Assembly: GCF_051175565.1 (NCBI RefSeq)
Contig: NZ_CP195105.1
Coordinates: 2,232,001 to 2,296,000, forward strand
Reading direction: 5' to 3'
DNA length: 64,000 nt
From: Daejeonia sp002484105
Lineage (GTDB): Bacteria; Bacteroidota; Bacteroidia; Flavobacteriales; Weeksellaceae
Shown: in pieces, positions 24,266 to 31,949 of the stretch
How the letters are laid out: each line of letters opens with the position of its first letter
How positions within the stretch are numbered: position 1 is the stretch's first letter
Position numbers and translations under genes: made by a program
The notes under the pieces: model-generated
Database searches by the model: none
Told to the model about the DNA's origin: nothing
The model's input: the letters and a program-made list of their open reading frames with translations, nothing else

Positions 24266-25218
24266 TGATGATTTTCAGACTCCCGTTTCAGCAGGAAATC
24301 TTTACGGTCAACGCTGATGAAACTGATGCATCGGCTGTCAGTTTTTTTTCATTTGACCAGAAGAGATCCGTTCATTTTCCAGGAAAAATGGTTCCCCTCC
24401 AAAACACAGAATCCGTTAATACATTTTTTCAGTTAAAAGCATTTGATCATTCTGCCACGTTTGAAACGGAGGAAGAATATCTGCAGAACATCAGCCGGAT
24501 TATTGAATGGATCAGAGAAAACAGACTGAAAAAATTAGTCATCGCCCGAAAAAAATTCACAGAAATCAGTGCGCCCGACATCTGGAAAACTTTTCAGAAC
24601 CTTTGCAGAAAATTCCCTTCGGCCTTTGTTTATGCGTTCATGGACAACGGAGACTGCTGGGCAGGAGCTTTCTCGGAACTTCTCGGGAAATACAGCAAAA
24701 AAAGCGGTGAGTTCAGCACCATGAGTCTTGCCGGAACACTTCCCGTGGAAGAAGCCTGGACGGAAAAGGAAATCTGTGAGCAGCAGCCTGTAACGGACTA
24801 TATTCTGGATATCCTCCACCAGTTTAATCCAGAAGTAGAAGTCTCGCCGACCTACGACCATATTTCCGGCAACATCAAACATCTCAGGAATGATTTCCGG
24901 ATGAAGCTAAACCGAGACCAACTTGATACGGTGATTTCGGCACTGCATCCGACACCCGCCGTATGTGGTATTCCGAAGGATTTTTGTCGCAAGACCATTC
25001 TTGATTTTGAACAATTTGACCGTGAATATTATGCCGGATATTCCCGCACCGAAACGGAGGATGACATCTTTTATTTTGTCAATCTGCGATGTGGCAAACT
25101 CTACCGCAATGCTGCCGTTCTGTTTGCCGGTGGCGGCATAACACCGATGAGCAATCCGCAAAAAGAATGGCGCGAAACCGAACTGAAAGCCGATGCTTTG
25201 CTGAAAAGCATTCTATGA
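24265..25218 (+). CDS. menF: isochorismate synthase (chorismate-binding enzyme)
   Basis: 317 residues, shorter than the E. coli enzyme but normal for Flavobacteriia. The chorismate-binding core shows KKLVIARKKF (about 90), MSLAGTLP, the helix SALHPTPAVCGIPKDFC, FDREYYAGYSR, and AVLFAGGGITPMSNPQKEWRETELK at the C-terminus. It isomerises chorismate to isochorismate, the entry to menaquinone (or siderophore) synthesis. The start overlaps the thioesterase stop by one base; a second ATG follows directly. No siderophore genes are nearby, so the menaquinone role is favoured. Confidence 0.87.
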   Translation: MMIFRLPFQQEIFTVNADETDASAVSFFSFDQKRSVHFPGKMVPLQNTESVNTFFQLKAFDHSATFETEEEYLQNISRIIEWIRENRLKKLVIARKKFTEISAPDIWKTFQNLCRKFPSAFVYAFMDNGDCWAGAFSELLGKYSKKSGEFSTMSLAGTLPVEEAWTEKEICEQQPVTDYILDILHQFNPEVEVSPTYDHISGNIKHLRNDFRMKLNRDQLDTVISALHPTPAVCGIPKDFCRKTILDFEQFDREYYAGYSRTETEDDIFYFVNLRCGKLYRNAAVLFAGGGITPMSNPQKEWRETELKADALLKSIL

Positions 25219-25290
25219 AAGCGAAGACAGAAAATCACATTCACCACTGATGATAGTCCTGCCCGCATTCATGGTGTGTCATCTTCAGCC

Positions 25291-25314
25291 TTGTCAGGTT
25301 TGGGATCCTGACAA
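25291..25314. repeat. hairpin-forming palindrome between convergent genes
   Basis: TTGTCAGG (25291-25298)/CCTGACAA (25307-25314) form an 8-bp stem with loop TTTGGGAT. There is no T-run, so it is not a classic terminator. A related sequence stands at 20338-20362. It may be a REP-type repeat. Confidence 0.5.
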
Positions 25315-26880
25315 ATCATTTCAGAAATATTACCTGCTCAGTTCCTTCGCCAGCAACTCCGCTTGTTTAAGCACCGTTTCTGTTGCTAAAAGCTGCATAT
25401 CTGGTGGATAACCGTATTTGCGTAACAAGCGTTTTACAGCAACTTTCAATTTAGCACGTACACTCTCTTTGATGTTCCAGTCGATGCTTGCATTTTGTCG
25501 TATGGTATTGGTTAGCTCAACAGCCAGCTCCCGAAGTTTGTCTTGTTGCAGTAAATCTTTCGCGCTATCATTATTCGAAACCGCGGTATAGAATGCATAT
25601 TCATATTCGGTCAATCCTAATTTTTCAGACTCAGCATCCATCTCCACGATATCTTTACTCAAATGTATAAGTTCGTCAATCACTTCTGCTGCAGTCAAAA
25701 TCTTGTTGTGATACCGGTTGATGGAGGTTTCCAACATTTCCAAAAGCTTTTTACTTTGTACCAGATTGGTTTTTGAGCGCGCCTTTATTTCGTCATTCAA
25801 AAGCTTTTTCAATACTTCCAAAGCAACATTTTTATGCTCCATGCCTTTGAGTTCCATTAAAAACTCTTCGGATAAAATTGAAATATCAGGTTTTTTAATA
25901 CCTGCTGCATCAAATACATCTATCACTTGATCAGAAACCAAAGCTTTGTCGATCACTTGACGGATTGTGGTTTCTATTTCTTCATCGGTTTTACCTGATC
26001 CTGTTGCATCAAACTTCGCTAAACGAGCTTTGACGGCTTGAAAAAATGAGATTTCATCTTTTGCATCCATTGCCTGCTCGTGAGGAATGGCGATGGCAAA
26101 AGCCCTTGATAAGGCTGTAACTTCATCTATATAACGTTTTTTGCCATTATCCAAACCAAGAATATGATCCTCTGCTGCTAAAATTAAGGACAATTTCTTT
26201 GATGTATCTGCATCAAAATAATCTTCATAGGCAAAACCATAGAACATATTAGAAACCACCTCCATTTTCTCCAACATTACCGCCACTGCTTTTTCCTGTG
26301 CTACCGCGGGATCTCCTTTTCCACCTGCATCAGAATAGAAAGCAAGTGCTTTTTTTAAATCAGAGGCGATCCCCAGATAATCCACCACCAAACCACCTGG
26401 TTTGTCTTTATACACTCGATTTACGCGTGCAATCGCTTGCATTAAATTATGCCCCTTCATCGGTTTGTCGATATATAAGGTGTGCATACTGGGCGCATCA
26501 AAACCCGTTAACCACATATCGCGAACAATCACCAACTCTAACTCATCATTTGGATCTTTCATACGCTCAGCTAACAATCTACGCTGCTCTTTAGTCGTAT
26601 GAAATTTGGCTAAATCAGGACCATCAGAAGAAGCGGAAGTCATAATCACTTTAATCTTTCCTTTCTTTAAATCATCTGAATGCCATTCGGGTTTAATGGC
26701 TACAATTGCATTGTATAATTCAGCAGCGATTCGTCGGCTCATGGAAACGATCATTCCTTTTCCTTGAAACACTTCTTGGCGTTGGGTAAAATGATTGATG
26801 ATGTCTGTTGCAATATTCTGTATCCGTTGTTTTCCCCCGATTAAAGCTTCTAATTGCGTCCACTTACTTTTGGCTTTTTG

Positions 26881-26922
26881 ACTACCTCGGTCTTCGGCCA
26901 CCCCTTCAGAGAAGGGGAATTT
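26881..26922 (-). repeat. solo double-hairpin palindrome A, in frame in hsdR (degenerate)
   Basis: On the minus strand it reads AAATTCCCCTTC, then GAAGGGGTGG, CCGAAGACC and GAGGTAGT, a decayed version of the repeat at 28054-28095. It is translated as KFPFSEGVAEDRGSQ within HsdR, between a Glu/Asp-rich loop and KSKWTQLEAL, with no stop or frameshift. Confidence 0.75.
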
Positions 26923-27657
26923 TTCGTCTAACTCATCGTCCAGAGCATCAATCAACTCTTTCCCTTCATCTGTCAATTTTACTTTGGCTAAACGGCTCTC
27001 ATAAAAAATACGAACCGTAGCACCGTCTTCCACTGCTTGGGCAATATCGTAGATATCTACATAATTACCGAATACTGCTGGGGTGTTGACATCTGTACTT
27101 TCAATCGGTGTACCTGTAAAACCGAGATAGGTAGCATTGGGCAAGGCATCACGCATGTATTTGGCAAAACCATACACGATCTTTTTTCCGATTACATTAC
27201 CGTCATCATCTTTATCATCAATAGTTTTGGCACTGAAACCGTATTGCGTACGGTGTGCTTCATCTGCAATCACGATGATATTTTCCCGTGTTGAAAGGGT
27301 TTCATAAACATTGCCTTCCTCTGGCTGAAACTTTTGGATGGTCGTAAAAATTACGCCTCCAGAATTCACTTTTAATAATTCTTTCAGCTGTTTGCGATCC
27401 GTGGCTTGTATAGGATCTTGACGTAACAATTGCTTGGATGCTGCAAACGTATCGAATAACTGATCGTCTAAATCATTTCTGTCCGTTATGACTAAAATGG
27501 TAGGATTGTTTAAAGCAAGTACAATCTTTCCTGTGAAAAACACCATCGACAAAGATTTTCCTGAGCCTTGCGTATGCCATACCACCCCGCCTTTACGATC
27601 ACCATCAGGCTGTTGTTTTACATCTGGTAACCCATACGATGCGGGTGCTTCTTGTAA

Positions 27658-27702
27658 AAAATTCCCCTCCGTTGGAGGGGTACCCTGTAGAGCGGGGTGG
27701 TG
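27658..27702 (+). repeat. double-hairpin palindrome B (end of the DUF559 element)
   Basis: CCCCTCC-gtt-GGAGGGG forms hairpin 1. The second arm, ACCCTGTAGAGCGGGGTGGT, is an imperfect hairpin 2. It is translated on the minus strand as FHHPALQGTPPTEGNF in HsdR. Confidence 0.85.
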
Positions 27703-28053
27703 AAATAATCTCTCCATCACTTCCCCCATTTTCATCATTATATCTTGTACAGGAATATGAATCACACGAAGTCCTAATGATTCTAAAAAGCGATCCCTCT
27801 CAGCATCATACTCATATTTATCATCATGTGAACTACCATCAATTTCAATAACCGTATGGCAATTGCTACAATAAAAATCTACAATATAATTGCCAATCAC
27901 TTTCTGTCTATCAAAATCAAATCCTTTGAATTGTTTGTTTTTGACTTGATTCCAGAATAAAACCTCAGATAAATTTCCAGCTTGTCGTAATTCTTTTGCT
28001 TTATCTTTTAAAGCTGGATTATAAGGTAATGAAAAATAGTTTTTGCTATTTCT

Positions 28054-28095
28054 ACCACCCCGGTCTTCGACCACCCCTCCTTGGGAGGGGAATTT
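28054..28095 (-). repeat. double-hairpin palindrome C (other end of the DUF559 element)
   Basis: On the minus strand it has CCCCTCC-caa-GGAGGGG (hairpin 1) and GGTC-gaa-GACC (hairpin 2), then GGGGTGGT. It is translated as KFPSQGGVVEDRGG in HsdR. It is inverted relative to copy B. Confidence 0.85.
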
Positions 28096-28169
28096 TTGTA
28101 AGTATCCTGAAGCTCTTTTTGTAGATTCTACTGCTCTATTTACTGCATAGTATTGATGATAGGCAGCTA

Positions 28170-29276
28170 TTAACCACACGGTAAACTAAAGTATTTTTTG
28201 TATCTTAGAGACATGGAAAAAGAAGACTTTAGGAGGATGCCTGAACCAGAGCGATTTGGGCTTCGTAAAAGAGCAATAGCACTTTTAAAATCAGGGAAGA
28301 AGCAGTATGAAGTAGCCGCGATCATCGGGACTAAAAAGGAAACCATCTGCAAATGGCACAATTTGTACAAAACAAAAGGGTTGAAAGGTTTGCAATCCCA
28401 AAAAGTAGGAAGTAGATCGCAGGACAAGAAACTGTTAAGCGACACTCAGGAAAAATCGATTCAGAAAATGATTATTGATAAGATGCCTGACCAACTGAAA
28501 CTTGACTTTGCCCTGTGGACACGTAAAGCAGTAAAGGAACTTGTAGAGCGGGAATTTAGCATTGTATTATCCATCAACACGATGGGTGATTACCTGCGCA
28601 AATGGGGGTTTACCCCACAAAAACCTAAGAAGATGGCCTATGAGCAATGCCCTAAAAAAGTGCAAAAGTGGTTGGACGAAGATTATCCTGTCATAAAAGA
28701 ATCTGCAAAGCAAGAGAACGCAGAGATTTATTGGGGAGATGAGACGGGCGTAAAGAACCAATGCAACCACGGCAGAAGCTACGCACCCAAAGGAAAAACA
28801 CCCGTAAAGAAAAGCATGTCCAAACGCTTTTCGGTCAATATGGTATCAGCCATTACCAATCAGGGGAAAGTACAGTTTATGATTTATTCCGATACGATGA
28901 ATGCTGAAAGATTCATAGAATTTATGCAGCAACTTATCAAGTCCTCATCAAAAAAGATCTATCTGATATTAGATAATCTGCGAGTGCATCACAGCAAAAT
29001 CGTAAAACAATGGGTAGAAGAACATAAAGAGAAGATTACTTTATTCTTTCTGCCATCCTATTCTCCGGAACGCAATCCCGATGAATATCTGAATTGTGAC
29101 CTCAAACAAGGTTTGTCGGCTAAGAAATCACCGAGAGACAAAGAAACATTACAAACAAATGTACTAAACCATATGGAAATGTTAAGTGAAAGCCCTAATA
29201 GAATTGTCAAATACTTCAAACATCAATCAATTCTGTATGCCGCATAAAATGTTACCTTTGTTTTCCGTCGGGTTAA
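28170..29276 (+). mobile_element. intact IS630-family insertion sequence
   Basis: An 1107-bp element with imperfect terminal inverted repeats TTAACC..ACGG.AAAC (left 28170-28191; right end 29276 reading inward TTAACCCGACGGAAAAC). It is flanked by TA at 28168-28169 and 29277-29278, the dinucleotide duplication typical of IS630/Tc1-mariner. Removing it with one TA restores the HsdR frame VKKLAAYHQYYAVN. It carries one complete transposase gene on the strand opposite hsdR. Confidence 0.9.
28198..29247 (+). CDS. IS630-family transposase
   Basis: 349 residues. The N-terminus holds paired helix-turn-helix segments (LLKSGKKQYEVAAIIGTKKETICKWHNLYK, about 32-62), then a winged segment KWGFTPQKPKK. 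The DDE catalytic core shows Asp in IYWGDETGVKN (about 182), Asp in LILDNLRVHHSK (about 261) and the third acidic residue in PSYSPERNPDEYLN (about 296). It is full length, without stop or frameshift, so the enzyme is probably active. It cuts and pastes the element into TA sites. Confidence 0.93.
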   Translation: MYLRDMEKEDFRRMPEPERFGLRKRAIALLKSGKKQYEVAAIIGTKKETICKWHNLYKTKGLKGLQSQKVGSRSQDKKLLSDTQEKSIQKMIIDKMPDQLKLDFALWTRKAVKELVEREFSIVLSINTMGDYLRKWGFTPQKPKKMAYEQCPKKVQKWLDEDYPVIKESAKQENAEIYWGDETGVKNQCNHGRSYAPKGKTPVKKSMSKRFSVNMVSAITNQGKVQFMIYSDTMNAERFIEFMQQLIKSSSKKIYLILDNLRVHHSKIVKQWVEEHKEKITLFFLPSYSPERNPDEYLNCDLKQGLSAKKSPRDKETLQTNVLNHMEMLSESPNRIVKYFKHQSILYAA

Positions 29277-30089
29277 TAATTTCTTTACGGTTTGCACGGT
29301 AACAATACCCTCAGCATCTTCTTTTTTGAATTTTTCAAAAACAATGAAATGACGCACTAGATCCAATAAAGTTGTTGGATTAAGCATACCTTTTGTTAGC
29401 GTTTCTAATTGACTAACGGTCTTTGAAGCTTCTGTGTTACCATCATGCGACTTCCAAGCCATAAAACGACTAAGACCTGCTGAAATCGTTCCTGCTTTAG
29501 CTTCTAAACCATCGGATATTACCGAAAACGCATTGAAGGTAAACAACGAAGGAATCATCGCCTTATAGGTTTCTAATTGACGATACGCTGCATTTATAGT
29601 GGTCTTTTCATCAGTAGCATTTTTTAGTTCAATAACTACCAATGGTAAACCGTTCACAAACAAAATAATATCAGGGCGTTTATTTACTCCATTTTCTACA
29701 ATGGTAAATTGATTTACGACTAAAAACTCATTATTTAGTGGGTTTTCAAAATCTATTAAAAACACACGATCGCCACGTTCTTGCCCATCAACACGTTTGG
29801 TAACGGGAATAGCTTCCGTTAATAAACGATGAAAGGTTTCATTGTTTGTCAACATATCAGGCGATGCAATTCGCAAGACTTGTTTAATCGCCTCTTGCTG
29901 TGCATCATGCGGAATATGTGAATTGATCAATCCAACAGCTTGTTTCAATTTATCTTGAAGAACTACTTCTTCAAAAGATTGACGCATAGGATTTGTACTA
30001 TCGGGTGCTATATCGGCTCCATTTAGATAGGTAAATCCCTGTTGTTCTAATAAGTGTATTGCGAGTTGTTCTATTTCGTTTTCGGTCAT
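29277..30089 (-). pseudogene. hsdR: type I restriction enzyme R subunit, N-terminal fragment (split by IS630)
   Basis: 271 native codons from the ATG at 30089 to the IS630 insertion. The frame then runs 17 codons into the IS end and stops at 29223. It contains the HsdR PD-(D/E)XK nuclease domain: RPDIILFVNGLPLVVIELKNAT, with Asp and ExK, followed by the QxxxY-type AAYRQLETYK. The helicase part is on the other side of the IS. The start overlaps the stop of the Y1 transposase gene by 4 bp (ATGA). A free nuclease domain could still be made but without a motor. Confidence 0.9.
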
Positions 30090-30700
30090 GGTTTTGATGT
30101 TTTGCTCTGGTTCAATTTATCGATAGTCCATTGATAAGGATTGTTTTTGATGTATTCCTTTATCCTCAGATATTCGTTTTCATTCCGAATAATATGGTCG
30201 TGATAATTGGGTTGAAAAAAAGGGTTTTTACGATTGTATTTCGGAATATCCAATTGGTGTAAATCAATATAATCGTCAATTTTTGTATTGACAGACGATT
30301 TAAATCCGGCAATAAATGACGAAATGGATTTCGGTAATCGGGTGGGCATATTTCGTTTTATGGGGTTTACCGAAACCGAATCGGGCGGTTTAACGTGGGG
30401 CGGTTCCGCAACGCCATCTGTTTTCACAAAACGATTGATTTCCAAAATCGCATGCAAATGATTGGGCATGATGATATATTCATCACAAAACAATTCTGAA
30501 CGTATTTCAAATGATTGCAACCATTCTGCCTTGACAATATTACCGAAATCTGATAATTGCATGTTAGCATCTATAATTTCTCCTAAATTACAAATTCTAT
30601 TTTGTGTAACAAGGGTTATAAAATACAGGCCATCAGAGGAATAATCCCAATTGGGTCGTCGGTGTGAGCCTATACGATATGTATTCTTGAATTTGGCCAT
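30086..30700 (-). CDS. Y1 (IS200-like/REP-associated) transposase inside the hsd operon
   Basis: 204 residues. The HUH motif is in IMPNHLHAILEI (about 74-85) and the candidate catalytic tyrosine in NEYLRIKEYIKNNP near the C-terminus. The N-terminus SHRRPNWDYSSDGLYFITLVTQNR is typical of the subfamily, and about 70 central residues form a Pro/Val-rich insert. No REP ends flank the gene. It sits 12 bp after hsdS and overlaps hsdR by 4 bp, so it is translated as part of the restriction operon. This looks like a retained, possibly domesticated gene rather than an element, since a REP-bounded copy would break the coupling. Confidence 0.85.
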   Translation of the reverse strand: MAKFKNTYRIGSHRRPNWDYSSDGLYFITLVTQNRICNLGEIIDANMQLSDFGNIVKAEWLQSFEIRSELFCDEYIIMPNHLHAILEINRFVKTDGVAEPPHVKPPDSVSVNPIKRNMPTRLPKSISSFIAGFKSSVNTKIDDYIDLHQLDIPKYNRKNPFFQPNYHDHIIRNENEYLRIKEYIKNNPYQWTIDKLNQSKTSKP

Positions 30701-30712
30701 TGCTATATAGTG

Positions 30713-31948
30713 CTACAACTTCACCCTTACCTCGCCACTCATTAACTTAGGTAATAAGGTATCGCGAAGTTTTGTAAGCGTTTGGATTTGAATTCTATTA
30801 ATTTCAATTTTATTATAGATATCAATAATTTGACCTCCAACTTCATGCTGTAATTCCAAAGGCGGAATAATAATTTCGGATGATTTTATTGTTTCAGTAC
30901 TTAAGTTAACTTGAACACCAGAATTTGCTTTAGTTTGTAATTCTGCTATAAAATCTTTATTTAGTAATTGAACATACAACAAATAATTGCTAATCAATTT
31001 AGTTTGGTCTTTTAAGTATATTCTAGCAACACGTTGATTTAAAACATAATGATCATCTTTATCAATCATTGCTGGTACACCTAAAATTACTACATTATCT
31101 TTCATATCAGTCATTGCCATGATGATATCTCCTTTTGATAAAATAAATTTGGAAACATCCATATCTCGAGAGATATAATCTTTTTTAGGATTCATTTTTA
31201 ATCCACCACCTCTTTCAATATGTCCCATTTTAACTACTTCATAAGAGTTAAATTCAATATCCGAAAAATCAGAACTTTTAAACGATTTACCATTTTTAAC
31301 TTCGGCAATATCACCTAAAGTACTTCTCTCCCAATCCTCCTTCGCTTCTTCAATGAACCATTGACGGAATAAAGCTTCAGCCAAAGCCTCTAAGGTTTGG
31401 TTTTGTTGGTGCAGTAAGTCTATTTTATCGTCTAAACTGCTTAATACCGATGCAATGGCTTTTTGCTCGGGGAGCGGGGGGAGTTTAAATTCGAAATCTT
31501 CAATTCTGCTTGGAGATGTATGCATAATAGAAGTGCCACTTGCCGAACCTACAATATAACCTTGATATTCACGTGTTCTTAATTTCCAGTAAATAAAATC
31601 TTTACAATATAACTCGTCATTTTTAAATTCAATTAAACCAACACGTTGGTTATGTAAATACTTAACATCGTTGTTAAAAGGTATTTTCGCACTATAACCT
31701 AGAGTGTCAGACTCTTTACTTAAATCAGTCATTGTAACTACAATATCACCTCCTTTTAGAATATAACTTTCAGGAAATTCATTAGAGTTAAAATATTTAA
31801 ACTTAGTATTTTTAAATCCTCCTCCAATATGAAAATTACCTGGTGTAACTAATATTTTATCAGTTTTTTCATCGGTTATATTTGTTCCAGGAAATGCAAA
31901 TCCATGTTTTACTTTTAAGATAGAACCTAATCTAATATCCTTCCACAT
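30713..31948 (-). CDS. hsdS: type I restriction-modification specificity subunit S
   Basis: About 411 residues. Two target-recognition domains (about 1-150 and 205-370) are each followed by a conserved helical spacer: PPLPEQKAIASVLSSLDDKIDLLHQQNQTLE and, at the C-terminus, PPLELQHEVGGQIIDIYNKIE. It directs the methylase and restriction subunits to a bipartite DNA site. The start at 31948 (MWKDIRLGS) is favoured because GGAG precedes it at a suitable distance; ATGs at 31960, 31963 and 31975 would overlap hsdM. The recognition sequence cannot be read from the protein. Confidence 0.9.
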   Translation of the reverse strand: MWKDIRLGSILKVKHGFAFPGTNITDEKTDKILVTPGNFHIGGGFKNTKFKYFNSNEFPESYILKGGDIVVTMTDLSKESDTLGYSAKIPFNNDVKYLHNQRVGLIEFKNDELYCKDFIYWKLRTREYQGYIVGSASGTSIMHTSPSRIEDFEFKLPPLPEQKAIASVLSSLDDKIDLLHQQNQTLEALAEALFRQWFIEEAKEDWERSTLGDIAEVKNGKSFKSSDFSDIEFNSYEVVKMGHIERGGGLKMNPKKDYISRDMDVSKFILSKGDIIMAMTDMKDNVVILGVPAMIDKDDHYVLNQRVARIYLKDQTKLISNYLLYVQLLNKDFIAELQTKANSGVQVNLSTETIKSSEIIIPPLELQHEVGGQIIDIYNKIEINRIQIQTLTKLRDTLLPKLMSGEVRVKL

Positions 31949-31949
31949 A

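Larger units (their letters stand above)
27658..28095 (-). mobile_element. DUF559-nuclease element inserted in frame in hsdR
   Basis: A 438-bp (146-codon) insertion is bounded by inverted copies of an about 43-bp double-hairpin repeat (27658-27702 and 28054-28095), beginning AAATTCCCCTCC on each inward-reading strand. It is flanked by the perfect 6-bp direct repeat TTGTAA (27652-27657 and 28096-28101). Without the insertion and one repeat copy, HsdR reads RASGYLQEAPASYGLPDV, the expected uninterrupted sequence. Between the repeats it encodes an about 100-residue DUF559/Vsr-like domain: KAKELRQAGNLSEVLFW, FKGFDFDRQKVIGNYIVDFYC, then VIEIDGSSHD (candidate catalytic D, ExD, H) and LGLRVIHIPVQDIM. 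The whole unit is stop-free in the HsdR frame. Confidence 0.8.
25330..28167 (-). pseudogene. hsdR: type I restriction enzyme R subunit, C-terminal fragment (split by IS630)
   Basis: About 945 codons of HsdR downstream of the IS630 insertion, resuming at AAYHQYYAVNRAVES. It retains the SF2 motor: Walker A VVWHTQGSGKSLSM, Walker B VIADEAHRTQYGF, motif III FTGTPIES, and motif VI in MQAIARVNRVYKD, plus the helical C-terminal domain that contacts the methylase. It lacks the PD-(D/E)XK nuclease domain, which is on the other fragment. It carries a DUF559 insertion (27658-28095) and a degenerate solo palindrome (26881-26922), both in frame. A start could only come from IS sequence (ATG at 28179), so the restriction function is probably lost. 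Confidence 0.88.
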
